Part shown: positions 19,631 through 31,026 of the stretch, piece after piece
Layout: each line of letters starts with the position of its first letter
How positions within the stretch are numbered: the stretch's first letter is position 1
Assembly (NCBI RefSeq): GCF_024139115.2
Contig: NC_085139.1
Span: 104,819,935 to 104,883,934 of the forward strand
Reading direction: 5' to 3'
DNA: 64,000 bases
From: Armigeres subalbatus
Taxonomy: Eukaryota > Arthropoda > Insecta > Diptera > Culicidae
Position numbers and translations under genes: made by a program
Notes under the pieces: generated by a model
The model's database searches: none
Told to the model about the DNA's origin: nothing
What the model saw: the letters and a program-made list of their open reading frames with translations, nothing else

Positions 19631-21173
19631 ATGTTACGAAACAAGATAATCGTAACCACACTTCTTAGATTTGATTATTCCGACCCAACTGGCAACTAAT
19701 CTAGTGATTTTGCTAGTTTGCTTCGAAATTCTTCCAAGCTTAGTATTTTTATGGTTTTTTATCTGACAACAATTAAATCCTTCACAATCTCTCAATCTCA
19801 AAAAATAACGTGAACTAGTCAACTAGTCATGTCATTTCTATAATATTCCGTCATTTCTATAAACTCCCGTTCAAAAATATTGTTCCACCAAAATATATTC
19901 CCACCAGTTCCTCCATGGTGACGTCTTAATTGCAAGAACGATGCATGGTTCAAGAAGGACGTAAAGCAAAATCCAATGCTTTAGCTAGTTTCCATCCATT
20001 CGGAAGTGAGAATATTTGTTTTGGTACTTTGTTTGTTACATTGGTACTTCAACACGGTAGTCTATTCCTCGGTGAAAAAAGCAATAGATAGATTTCTCAA
20101 AAAGTATTGCAAGCTGTTACTACCCAAGTACTACTTCTTAGCAAACCACACCTTATGGTTGGTTGGAAATATGTTCATATAAGGTTAGCAAAGATTTCAA
20201 GAGAAAAAGGCTGATATTTAAGGCATCATTTTTACAATTAACTACACAGTTTTGTTGAGTTACTCAAGCACTCCTTAAATTAATTGATTAAGCGATCTAC
20301 AATTTACATACTTTATCTATGAGTGTAGAAACGTGTATCCTAAAATTTGAAGTATTTTCATGAGGGGTGTGTTTTCAAATCGTCAGACAATTGATACACT
20401 ATCCTATTCAATAGTATACACATTACATTGTTACGCTCTCCTTGTAAAAAATCAGCTCGTTGTAGCAAAAAAAAAGGTTTCTCCCGTATTGTGCCAAATG
20501 AATTCGGAACTTTGTTAAACTTTGGAGTGTTTTTTACACAGTTGTGTAAACATAGAATCGAGTTTATTCCATTACCTATGAGATAAAATTGTCCAACTCT
20601 TGAAAATATATACACCCGATTAGAACTGGTATAGTCCATTCAGTCAAACATTTGGTTTAGATTGTATCTCTGTTATATTAGCTAGCAGTTTGAAGGTTAG
20701 TAATTCAAAATGTATGAATGGTACACGGTTTGAAGTTTTTGCACAATAATCTTTGGTTTATTTGGTTTAAATTGATAATGATGGAGGATGAAAAAGGGTT
20801 ATGAATACCACACAATCGTTACAAGCTACAAAAACAAGCCTATGGTAACCTGATGCAAGTAGGTACAAAAGAAAAATATAATCTGAGAAGTAGCTCCACC
20901 AACAAGCTACACAGATAAAAATATGTTGTGATTTTAAAAGTATTTTCATGCACATATTTGGAGCATGCAAATAAACGCAACATTCAATCGATCTTACTAT
21001 TCTTTTGAATCGAAATAAATTTAAACGGTGCTTGCTTGTAAAGTTCAATCAAATTGAATTGGATATCGAATGCTAATTCGTTTGATGGGTTCAGCTGCAA
21101 TTTTACACGTCGTTGAATTTTCAAAATTATTTGCTGTGTATGTTTAAACGTTACGAAATTGCTCATTTGCCGT

Positions 21174-22168
21174 TAAGAATAATTGTTTTTTTTTTCGCAT
21201 AGCTGTAAAAGCAACATCAGTATCGGTACCCACAGTAATTATAGCTGATTAAAAAAAAAAAAACAACAAGCACTTTCGTTGAATCCGTTCATTTTTGTTT
21301 CAGTTTGCGAAGAACGTGCTAATGTTTAAGGAACTTATTTTGGTCCTATTTTACTTCTGTTGAAAATTGTTCTGCAAATAGTTTGCTATCTAATATAGAT
21401 CAGCGAAGGATGTACATATCTATTGAGACGAAAAATATAGATGAATTGAAAGGAAGAAGAAACAGTTTTTTAAAACTTATGTATTTTCTGCTAGAACTCA
21501 CATAAAAAAATTAAGTATGTTTTGACATTTATTTTTAAAGGACTATTTTACCCTACACTCCCCTAATGAAAAATTCTGATTTTTAATTTCAACTGAGACC
21601 AAAAAGTTTGGACAGTTTCCCCCAGATCGAAAAACATCAACATAAGTAGGGTCAAAATTTGTGCGAACTTTCTTAAGAATAAACAGTGTTGCAGAAAATT
21701 GCGATTTTCTAAGAAATTCTTGAGTTGGCGCTTCTAAATTGTATATGAGATGAAAGCTCTTTAGTTCCTTAATTGCCTTACGGGTTTAGTTTTTTATCCT
21801 AGATCTGTTGGTGAAAAATATTCCCTTTGGAAAAACGACCATTTTTTATCGAAAAAGTCAATTTTCTCCTAAAGTAAACAACTTTATAACCCTATTAAGC
21901 ACTTGGTATAAAGTACTAATTGAGTAGAAAAAACGTGCAAAATTTAAACAAAATAGGTCACTCATTGCCAAAGTTATTGCATTTTTTTGTTTTTGGCGAT
22001 TTTTTAACAATAATTTTTGAAGGGCCGTTTTACCCCACTTCCCCTCAATGAAAAAATCTGAAAATTTGCAAAATGCTTTCTCTTACATATATGAACATAC
22101 CCTGAAAATTTCATCCAAATCGGAGAATATCGATACAAGAGGGGGTCGCGCTTCTCGCGAACTGGCTC
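21174..22168 (-). repeat. Right terminal inverted repeat (about 1 kb)
   Basis: This is the reverse complement of the left arm, with scattered substitutions and small indels. Confidence 0.85.
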
Positions 22169-22443
22169 TTAAAATTACCTCATGTGAACTATATATTCTA
22201 CTTAGAAATGTTGTGAATCCTTGGATGAGATTGTTCTTGCTTACTTTTAAGTTTAAACAATTAAGAGAAGACTATCGTAAGTCATTATAACCCCCTTTTG
22301 GGATACCTTTTAATTCACGAAAACATTCTAATAAATCCTATGATTTCAGCTTTAAGCTTCGCCCGACAAAAAGCTCTGAAGGTCCTTCTACCATCCGAAC
22401 ATTCAAAGGATAACCCTCAGGTTTGATGGCGACCGCTAATTGA

Positions 22444-22676
22444 TCTCACGATATAAATCGGACGGACCATGACTGTGGCGCTTGTGATCAACCCAACGAT
22501 GTCGACTCGCAGATGGTCCAATGCGACGCGTGTCAATTATGGTACCATCTAAAGTACCTAAAGACTCCCGGCATCGAGAATAGGCCATTTTAGTGTCATA
22601 CATGCCAGCCGCCTCCTAACATCACTAAGAAGGTAAAGAAGCCGAAATCTCAGAAGAGCGAAAATGCAATTCGATG
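22444..22676 (+). pseudogene. BEL/Pao Gag N-terminus with PHD-type zinc finger
   Basis: The frame reads DCGACDQPNDVDSQMVQCDA, then CQLWYHLKYL, a TAG, and CHTCQPPPN: a C4HC3 PHD-finger spacing with an in-frame TAG just before the last Cys pair. A short basic Lys/Ser stretch and a TGA follow. PHD-like fingers at the start of Gag occur in some mosquito BEL elements; the role here (chromatin or nucleic-acid targeting) is inference. Confidence 0.6.
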
Positions 22677-23351
22677 AAAAGTTCCCGAGATTACGTCAGG
22701 ACCCCGAAGAAGCACCCAGAAGTGCCCAAAGGAATATCGAATAGGGCTGATACCGTAAAAAGCTCCGCATCTCGCTCTCGCACTTTAGCGTTGCAGAAAA
22801 ACATCGAAATAGAGCAGCGATTGGCGGAAATTAAACTAGCCGAAGCTGAGAAGCGCCTCGTAGAGGACCGTTTGATGCAGGAAAAGGAACGAGCCTTGCG
22901 AGATGAGAGGATTAAGATACAGGAGGAGTTGTTGCGCAGAATGCAGGAGTTGGAAGAGATTGCAGACGATGAAAAGGGTTCCCAGTATACAGGCACCAGC
23001 GGAATGCGGAAAGCACGAGAATGGCTGGCTATGCAACGAGAACAAAATGAGCGGCACGACGATTATTTGCCACGAAATGATGCAAGACCTTCAACAGCAC
23101 CGTTTCTATATTCGAAGAAGTCGGAAAAGGGATCGCATAATTCAGCGCCATCAGATGCTTCATCTGGCTCATTAAATCGAGATAATAACGAAGAGCAAGC
23201 CTCCGCGAGACAGGAAAGAAGAATTTCTCCAGCCGTACAACCGCCTGGCTCCGTGGCTTCAAACTCTGGCGGCATGGTCGCAAGAAACACCCGTTTATCA
23301 AATCATACAATGAACGAAGCGGAACTTACAGCAAATCAAATAGCTGCTTGA
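22674..23351 (+). pseudogene. BEL/Pao Gag, coiled-coil segment
   Basis: A 225-residue frame has a long charged heptad-like helix (KNIEIEQRLAEIKLAEAEKR onward, about residues 40-95), followed by a Ser/Asn-rich linker with many polar residues. This is the usual N-terminal layout of mosquito BEL Gag. It ends at a TGA at 23349-23351, after which Gag continues in other frames. Confidence 0.7.
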
Positions 23352-23482
23352 CAGATTTGGCCAAAGAAACTCCCGAATTTTTCAGGTGAGCCTGTGGAAT
23401 GGCCGATTTTTTACAGCAGCTACGAGAGCGCTAATGTAGCCTGCGGATTCTAAGATGTAGAGAACATCATCCGTTTGCGAGA

Positions 23483-23944
23483 ATGTCTGCGAGAGAAGCG
23501 GTTATTTCGAAATTGATGTTCCCAAAAAGCGTACCATCTATCATCGAGACGTTACGGCGATTGTATGGACGACCAGAGCTGATGGTTAAACATTTGTTGG
23601 ACAAGGTCCGTCGGTTGGAGGCGTCGAAACCTGAGAGGCTCGATTCATTTATCAACTTTGGTATGATGGTGCAACAATTGAGTGATCTCTTGATAGCAGC
23701 TGACTTGCAGAGCCATCTTGCGAATCCAACGCTGATGGAAGAATTATTAGACAAACTACCAGCGGCGTATAAACTTGACTGGGTACGATTCAAGCGAGCG
23801 TACGCGGTACCAACGTTGAAAGAATTTGCGAGATTCATGGACGTTCTGGTAGCTGACGCTAGTGAAGTTACTGTACTGTCACAGCCGAAAATGGAAAAGG
23901 GTAGAGACGAAAAGGAAAAGTATGGACAGAAGGGACATGTTTAG
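23483..23944 (+). pseudogene. BEL/Pao Gag core (DUF1759-like)
   Basis: The 153-residue frame includes REAVISKLMFPKSVPSIIET and LRRLYGRPELMVKHLLDKVR, then LLDKLPAAYKLDW, a strong match to the Gag core of BEL/Pao elements. It follows the coiled-coil part with intervening frameshifts. It stops before the zinc knuckle at about 23970. Confidence 0.8.
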
Positions 23945-24381
23945 GCCCACAACGACGATGACGCAGACAAATGTCCCTCGCCGAGAGAACCGTGCCCTGT
24001 TTGTAGAGGAATAGATCACAGAGTACGAAATTGTGAGAAATTCCGGCAAATGAATTTGCATTCTCGCATTGCGACAGTCGAAAGGAATAAACTCTGTGAG
24101 ATATGCTTGTTCGACCATGCTTCGAAGTGCAGATTAAAAATTCGATGTAATATTGGTAATTGTCGGGCTCGTCATCATCCGCTTCTGCACCGTTCGGCAG
24201 GAAGAGTAACATCTGATTCGAGAGCTCTCAACGCAGAATGCAATACCCATGGCCCGGTAACTGGGTCAGTGCTCTTTAAAGTTTTACCTGTCACACTTCA
24301 TAGCAAAGGTCGAAGTGTTGACACGTTCGCCTTCATTGACGAGGGATCTTCAAGAACATTAATCGAATCAAAATTAGCGCA
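23945..24381 (+). pseudogene. BEL/Pao zinc knuckle and start of aspartic protease
   Basis: From 24050 the frame has Cys-rich knuckles (CEICLFDHASKCRLKIRC, then HHPLLH) and a DUF1758-type protease with FIDEGSSRTLI. It is cut at 24381 by the RTE insertion; the target duplication aaattagcgca lies at 24371-24381. Confidence 0.8.
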
Positions 24382-25687
24382 CCATCCTTAATGCCGCCTA
24401 CAAAGTGATATCCCAGATTATCTTCCGTCGTCTGTCACCATTAGTGAACGAGTTCGTGGGAAGTTATCAAGCCGGCTTCGTTGACGGCCGCTCGACAACG
24501 GACCAGATCTTTACTGTACGGCAAATCCTTCAAAAATGCCGTGAATACCAGGTCCCAACGCACCATCTGTTCGTTGATTTCAAGGCGGCATACGACAGTA
24601 TAGACCGCGTAGAGCTATGGAAAATTATGGACGAGAACAGCTTCCCTGGAAAGCTTACCAGACTGATCAAAGCAACGGTGGATGGTGTGCAAAACTGTGT
24701 GAAGATCTCGGGCGAACACTCCAGTTCGTTCGAATCGCGCCGGGGACTAAGACAAGGTGATGGACTTTCGTGCCTGTTGTTCAACATTGCGCTAGAAGGT
24801 GTCATGCGGAGAGCCGGGTGTAACAGCCGGGGAACGATTTTCAACAGATCCAGTCAATTTATTTGCTTCGCGGATGACATGGACATTGTAGGCCGAACAT
24901 TTGCAAAGGTGGCAGAACTGTACACCCGCCTGAAACGTGAAGCAACAAAAGTTGGACTGGTGGTGAATGCGTCAAAGACAAAGTACATGCTTGTGGGTGG
25001 AACCGAGCGCGACAGGGCCCGCCTGGGAAGCAGTGTTACGATAGACGGGGATACCTTCGAGGTGGTCGAGGAATTCGTCTACCTCGGATCCTTGCTAACG
25101 GCTGACAACAACGTTAGTCGTGAAATACGAAGGCGCATCATCTGTGGAAGTCGGGCCTACTACGGGCTCCAGAAGAAACTGCGGTCGAAAAAGATTCGCC
25201 ACCGCACCAAATGTGTCATGTACAAGACGTTAATAAGACCGGTAGTCCTCTACGGACATGAAACATGGACAATGCTCGAGGAGGACTTGCAAGCACTCGG
25301 AGTATTCGAGAGACGGGTGCTTAGGACCATCTTTGGCGGTGTACAAGAAGACGGTGTGTGGCGGCGAAGAATGAACCATGAGCTCGCCCAGCTCTACGGC
25401 GAACCCAGTATCCAGAAGGTAGCTAAAGCCGGAAGGGTACGATGGGCAGGGCATGTTGCAAGAATGCCGGACAGCAACCCTGCAAAGATGGTGTTCGCTT
25501 CCGATCCGGCAGGTACGAGACGACGTGGAGCGCAGCGAGCGAGATGGGCAGACCAGGTGCAGAACGACTTGGCGAGCGTGGGGCGTATTCGAGGATGGAG
25601 AGATGCGGCCTCGAACCGTGTATTGTGGCGTCAAATTGTTGATTCAGTGTTATCTGTATAGATGTAGACTAAATAAATGAATGAATG
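24382..25687 (+). mobile_element. RTE retrotransposon, 5'-truncated copy
   Basis: The 1306-bp insertion is flanked by the 11-bp duplication aaattagcgca (24371-24381 and 25688-25698). It ends in repeated AATG units. It corresponds to the 3' 1.3 kb of the element at 7640-11071, on the opposite strand. The two copies differ at very few residues over more than 400 codons. Confidence 0.95.
24405..25661 (+). pseudogene. RTE reverse transcriptase, C-terminal part
   Basis: The 418-residue frame has motif A (VDFKAAYDSID), motif B (RRGLRQGDGLSC), FADD (about residues 155-158) and the RTE C-terminus. The 5' truncation removes the endonuclease and RT fingers. There are no internal stops, consistent with recent insertion. 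The first methionine is incidental, since the element begins upstream mid-frame. Confidence 0.9.
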
Positions 25688-26179
25688 AAATTAGCGCAAC
25701 AGCTTGGGTTAAACGGTGAAATAGTTCCGCTAAGACTTGTATGGACATCGAACGTCACGCGTACTGAAAAGTCGTCGAAACTTGTGGACCTGACCATTTC
25801 CGCACGAGGACGAAAGGAGAGATTTACACTCAAAGGAGCGCATACTGTGAACGGGTTGAGTCTGCCCAAACAGAGTCTAGCGATAGAAAACATGGCACAA
25901 CAATACAACCATCTTCACGGTCTCCCAGCCACGTCATACGTTAATGCTGAACCTAGGATCTTGTTAGGATTGCGAAACTTAGGACTGTTCACGCCACTTG
26001 AAACTCGAGTTGGTCAACCCGGCGACCCAGTGGCAGTAAGAAGCGTACTTGGGTGGGCAATATATGGTCCAACTGATATTCCAAAAGACAAAAGTAACTT
26101 GACCGTGACCGATACGAGACAGGACTTCTTTGGAGAAACGACGAGGTCTACTTCCCAGACAACTGGCACATGGCGATAA
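25688..26179 (+). pseudogene. BEL/Pao protease C-terminal part (DUF1758-like)
   Basis: This continues the protease region interrupted at 24381: LAQQLGLNGEIVPLRLVWTS onward, through PRILLGLRNLGLFTPLETR and VRSVLGWAIYGP, typical of BEL DUF1758. It then runs into a frameshift near 26140, after which RT sequence (YFPDNWHMAISRMKSLEAKL) is read in another frame. Confidence 0.8.
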
Positions 26180-27021
26180 GTCGAATGAAAAGTCTCGAAG
26201 CAAAACTAGCCAGAAACCCGGACCTTCGCGCCAATGTACATCAGCAAATACAAGATTACGTGGAGAAACAATACGCGCACAAAGCTACCGAACAAGAATT
26301 GGCAAACGCTGATCCACACCGCGTGTGGTAACTACCAAGACAACCTCCGGAGATATATATTATGGATGAAGCAACCTGCGGAGCAACCTGTTCGTCTTGT
26401 TCTGTCCAACACGTCATGCGAAAAAATGCACTCGAATACGCATCCGAGTTCCCTGATGCAGTGACAGCTATAATCGAGAAGACATATATGAATGATTATG
26501 TCGATAGTGCTGATACTGTCGAGGAAGCTGCCAAAAGAGCAAAACAAGTACGAGAAATACATTCCCGTGCCGGGTTCGAGATGAGGAACTGGGTGACCAA
26601 CAATGAAGACGACCTATTGGAGCTTGGAGACGTCAAACAACAGAAACCAGTAATGATCGGTGTTACACAAGAGAGTTGGGAACGCGTTCTGGGCTTGATT
26701 TGGGACCCGCAGAAGGACCTCTTCTCTTATTCAACCCGTTTGCATGGAGACCTAGATTCATATGTTTTCGCGAACCGTCGTCCTACAAAACGAGTTGTTG
26801 CTCCCTGCATAATGAGCCTTCTCGATCCAACCGGTATACTGATACAAGACCTTTGGAGGTGTGGGACTATGTGGGATCAGGGTGTTCCCGACGAAGAGTT
26901 CAGCAAATGGAGACGCTGGATTCAACTGCTTCCTGGTATCGAACGTTTGCGAATTCCTCGATATTACTTTGGTGGCGCTAAACCACTCGCTGCAATTGCA
27001 TATTTTCACCGATGCCAGTGA
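26150..27021 (+). pseudogene. BEL/Pao reverse transcriptase, deleted and mutated
   Basis: RT N-terminal sequence (about 26145-26330, ending DPHRVW) joins abruptly near 26330-26360 to post-finger sequence (ATCGATCSSCSVQHVMRKNA, then TYMNDYVDSADTVEEAAKRA). The position of the catalytic YVDD reads YMND, so one catalytic Asp is Asn, and the palm upstream of it is shortened. Downstream sequence (MRNWVTNNEDDL, SWERVLGLIWDPQKDLFSY) is normal for BEL. Confidence 0.75.
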
Positions 27022-27720
27022 GTTCGCATATTTTAGAGCGGTGGACAATAAAGGCGTATATTTGGCTCAAGTTCTGGCAAAACGTAAGGTGGCTCCACTG
27101 CTGTATCAGTCAATACCAAAACTAGAACCATAGGCGGCGGTAATGGGGGCAAGAATGTTGAAATGCGTTTTAGAAAATCACACACTTGCAGTTCATCAAT
27201 GCTTCCTCTGGATGGATTCAAGTACTGTGCTGTCGTGGATCCGCTCCGATAGTCGTAAATACAAACAGTATGTTGCTCATCGAGTTAGAGAAATCCTCAC
27301 ACATACGCGGCTGAAAGACTGAAGGTGGGTACCAACAAAAGAAAACATCGCAGATTGTCTGACAAAATGGGGAAGGCACACAGAACCGGATTCATCAGAT
27401 GCCTGGTTCAATGGACCACCATTTTTGTATTGTACGGAAGAAACATGGCCATAACAACGACAGGTTGCAGCGAACACCCAGGAGGAACTTCGTTCATGCC
27501 ACCTGCTGCATCATATCACGATACCCCAAGATCTAATGAAGGTTAAAAACATTTCAAAATGGAACGTCTTGCTACGAACAATGGCCATGGTGTGTCGGTT
27601 TATCGAAAACTGTCGACTACGAGCAACGGATCTTCCGATAATGACAATCACGGCAACTAAACGTCAAGGAGAATGCTTAAAACGAGAATGCAGTGAGAGC
27701 GCGAGGGGCTGAAAGTGTAA
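27000..27720 (+). pseudogene. BEL/Pao RNase H and pre-integrase remnant
   Basis: In several frames separated by stops one reads [56 protein letters not shown] and DAWFNGPPFLY (RNase H and following region). Near 27555-27650 comes KWNVLLRTMAMVCRFIENCR, the pre-integrase helix of BEL. The element then fades out. Confidence 0.7.
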
Positions 27721-27758
27721 ATGGTTCTGACCGAACGAAGTGGAATGAATGAAAAGAA

Positions 27759-27953
27759 TCACTCAAGTTTGTTTTCTCGATCTGGCCACAGGTCTTTTAC
27801 TGCCTCTCTGCTATTTCCACAACTCCCCTCCCCGCCAAAAACTTGATAGTGCCATGCTGGTAGATCCGTGCTTACAACAATCTCTTTGCAGTAACCAAAA
27901 CTCTCGAACTCAGTCATGAAATCCTGATACTGCTGTTTCAAATCTGGTTCCAA
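27759..27953 (-). pseudogene. BEL/Pao RT fragment, opposite strand
   Basis: MEPDLKQQYQDFMTEFESFG resembles the start of a BEL/Pao reverse transcriptase. It lies on the minus strand, inverted relative to the adjacent BEL element, and belongs to a different copy. Confidence 0.45.
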
Positions 27954-28641
27954 CGAAAATCTGTGTTCCTGTGTACCTTCTCAGTGCCAACGACCTAGAA
28001 TCACCTTATTCGCTGACATTTCATCCGATACCGTAAAGTCATCAAATACTCGACACTTTGAAAATAAAATTATTTAGAGTAAAAAGTGAAATGTCTTCAC
28101 TTGTCATAAGACGAGTTCGTACTATCCCATTTAATTCCACCACTTGTCGAACTTAGTGACTGGATTTTTTTTTTGTCGCTCTGTAGCTTGTTCTGAAACT
28201 CACTGCAGGTCGCTTTTCTAAATTCTTCCATTGATTGGCGTAGCGTCCACGATCAAGAAATTGTGAATATTGCTGCGCAAACCTTGGTGTATGTCATTGA
28301 TCAAAACGTTCCGAAGAAAGTCTGTTGCAAGGTTTTTAATCCTCCTTGATACTCGAGCTCGCGGGAAAGATTGAAAATTACTCAAAGGACAAAGAAGTTT
28401 ACTAAGCATCGTTCATTCTCATTTCGGAACCATTTTGCTGGGCTCAATCTTGAGTACGAGAGCAAATAAGGAGTGTTATGCCCTGAACACAATAGAATGG
28501 AACGTTGCGTTAGAGGCTTTATTCTTGATATCTCCTTAATATTCAACGCAACTCGAAGTCGCTAAAATACACTTCTGGCAATATGTCAGCTAAACACTTC
28601 TGGAAATGTCAGCGAGCAACGCAATGAATCAGGATTCCCTA

Positions 28642-29007
28642 CTACAAATGACGTTGAAATAAAGTTTCCATCCGGAACAAAACATCCCATGATTTCCACG
28701 TTGCCTCATTCATCATTTCTTCCTGGTTTAATGACGCCGCTGCTTCTCTCATTTCGCAACTCGCACCGATGAAACAGGTTCCTCGGTCACTGTAAATCGT
28801 TGTGGGCGTACCTCGGCGTGCCGCAAAGTTTCGGAAACTCATGATACTGGAGTCGGTACTTAATGTGTGCACCACTTCTATGTGCATTGCACGAGTGGTC
28901 AAATACGTGGCCACCATACCACAACGTTTTTTTTCCACTCGGTGGGGTGGGTTAACACACAGGGTCGCAGGTCGGTATTTGTTGTGCCACCTTTTGCCAG
29001 TTGACAC
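28642..29007 (-). pseudogene. BEL/Pao integrase fragment, opposite strand
   Basis: The 121-residue frame contains CGMVATYLTTRAMHIEVVH, MSFRNFAARRGTPTTIYSDR and GTCFIGA, the catalytic-core signature of BEL/Pao integrases (first Asp region partly eroded, second Asp in YSDRGT). It is upstream (in minus sense) of the RT fragment at 27759-27953, the reverse of the normal order, so the two pieces are not one simple copy. Confidence 0.75.
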
Positions 29008-29608
29008 GGCCTAGTTTTTTCTCGTTACTTCAGAAAGTCCGGACCGTTGAACTATCTGGGATCAGGAGTTATGTCTTGGAACTTCTCCCATATCGTGCTG
29101 TCGTCAGCGATGTTTATCTTTTTCGGAACCTGCTATTGGTTCTAATTTGTTGTTCCCAGAATCTCGCTGACTCGGCAGGCGACAAATGGAGTATTAGCGA
29201 TGAGTCTCTGGAATGTGTATGATAGATCTGCTTGTTTGCAGTGAAATACAGAGAATCAAGGACCACCTGAAAGTCTTGCGCCAATAACCACAGCCACGAG
29301 CTTGAGCCGAGAAATAGAGAGATATTTAAAGGGAGCTATAAGTTCCTTGTTGTACGCCGACTATCTCCAACTCAATAACTTTGGACTATGCTTCTTGGTG
29401 CTGCACACCACCGGTCCAATGCAGACAAAGCGTTTTAACTTCGCTTTCCAGCTCTAGTTTCTCGGCTAGCTCTTCGTCATCACATCGGAGCCGTCGTCGA
29501 GGAATGCAGGAACACGAATCGAACTGTGTTTCACACGCAGCACTACTGGTAGGTATTAACGGAACAATACATGGCTTGCCATGGCTTGATGCGCGTGTTA
29601 GCCATTTT

Positions 29609-30110
29609 TAATTTATTCTCAGACTTAGGCCAGAGTGGCATTGGCAGTACATAAAAGTTGTACTTAAAAGTCGTGTACACTCAGTTCGGTCCATGGCCGC
29701 ACGTCGCCAACCACGCAGTCTACGGGGGGTCCGCAAATCGTCCTTCTTCACTGGGTAACTGTCCGACAGTCTGGCCTCGTGCCCGGCCCACCAAAGTACT
29801 ATCCGCCATTTGCACCCTACCATAGATGGTACGCAGTTCTAAAGCTCATAGTGCGCTTTGGTCCTCCACGAGCAACGTCCAGGTCTCGTGTCCGTAGAGG
29901 AGAAAAGGACATCGCTGATTCACGCAATTTTAGCTGCTTTGGGTCGTTGTGCAAGCAAATCATGGGTCGAGAAAACTTGATGTACTGTGTCCGCTTGATA
30001 ATTGGAGATAACTTGCCTACAAGCTGATGCAAGAGGCCGCAGGCATCCACTGTCGCACAAAAGTCGAAGTCTACTAGTATTTCCACCCTTTCTTCTCTTA
30101 CGGCCGGCAT
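29609..30110 (-). mobile_element. RTE remnant (second RTE family), 3' end
   Basis: On the minus strand, decayed frames read LLYGHETWTLLVEDQ, ADSTLVGRARG and LRGWRRAAMDR, matching the C-terminus of the RTE copy at 54300-55385. The shared 3' ends of the two copies (ttattctcagact / ttattaccagact) support one family. Frameshifts are numerous. Confidence 0.6.
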
Positions 30111-30681
30111 GCAGTGATTTTTTCCCCAAAAATCAACTCACTCACTCATGTATCCTACAGGGTACATAGGGCCAACGTAAAAGATCTCCATTCTGTGTGG
30201 CTGCTCGCTTTCGCCTTAACCTGGGTCCAGGTCAGATTCCTGTCCACTTCTTTTTTTGTGGAGGCTACGTCTCCACGAGGCCATGAGTGTGTCTCTACTG
30301 CGATGTCCTGCCGGACTCCAATCTCGCTCTTTCGTAATGTGTGGCGGACCCACCTCCAATTATGCTCTCGAATTTCTGTTAATATTGGTTTTTAATGGCA
30401 TCGTCGAAGGAGCTCAGCATTCCCGATCCAGCTGTGAGAACACCAGGCCCGAATTATAAAACGAAAACATTGATTGATGAATACTTGCAGTTTCTGCCTA
30501 TTCTCTACTTATACACACCAACTCTCACTGGTGTATAACAACACAGATTTCACGTTAGAGTTGAATATTTGAAATTTAGTGCGTTGACAAATTTGATTTG
30601 ATCTAAATATATTCCGTAAACTCGTAAAATCAGCCCCTTTCGTGATCCGTGCTCATATGATGATTCCGGTTCCACCGTCCG

Positions 30682-30975
30682 TTATTCAAAAGGCGTGTGA
30701 AAAACAGCTTCTGACTGTTCAAACATCATTCTCAGAGTTCTCCGCACACCGAGAACGTTGGAAGAGTGTAACAATCGGCTTCTCACGGCTTCGAAGGCTC
30801 GTCCCCGCAGACTTCTCTGCAACCGAAAAATGTTCTCATCGTTCGTGTACCCGCACATAGTCATTATGTTGTGACCGTCGTTATGAAAAGGGTCAATACT
30901 CGTGAATGCCGGAGAAGGAGCAGATTCTTGAAAATTGTTCGCTGGAATTCCTTGAAACAACGATCTTTTACACAA
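30682..30975 (-). pseudogene. BEL/Pao Gag fragment (DUF1759-like)
   Basis: The frame includes YTNDENIFRLQRSLRGRAFE and AVRSRLLHSSNV, then LRMMFEQSEAVF, a clear match to the Gag core helices of BEL/Pao. It is on the minus strand like the integrase and RT pieces at 27759-29007. The RTE remnant at 29609-30110 lies between them. Confidence 0.65.
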
Positions 30976-31026
30976 ATTTGATCGCTACATGTTAATCAAA
31001 AATCATAAATTCAAGCTCTATCTGGT

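Larger units (their letters stand above)
16791..22168. mobile_element. Long-TIR (foldback) DNA element with TTAA target duplication, non-autonomous
   Basis: The element starts GAGCCAGTTCGCGAGAAGCG at 16791 and ends with its reverse complement at 22168. TTAA lies immediately outside at both ends (16787-16790 and 22169-22172). The inverted repeats extend about 1 kb inward (to about 17797 on the left and about 21174 on the right) with few differences and contain motifs such as aagtggggtaaaacggccc. TTAA duplication is characteristic of piggyBac-type insertion, although the terminal bases are not the usual CCY. No transposase frame is visible between the arms. The interior holds a MITE, a short LINE/SINE insertion and a diverged third copy of part of the arm. 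Confidence 0.85.
22430..27720 (+). mobile_element. BEL/Pao LTR retrotransposon, degraded
   Basis: Order along the plus strand: PHD-like finger, coiled-coil Gag, DUF1759-type Gag core, zinc knuckle, aspartic protease (DUF1758 type), RT, RNase H and pre-integrase sequence. It is broken by many stops, a deletion in the RT fingers and palm, and an RTE insertion at 24382-25687. I could not define LTRs, so the limits are approximate. Confidence 0.85.
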
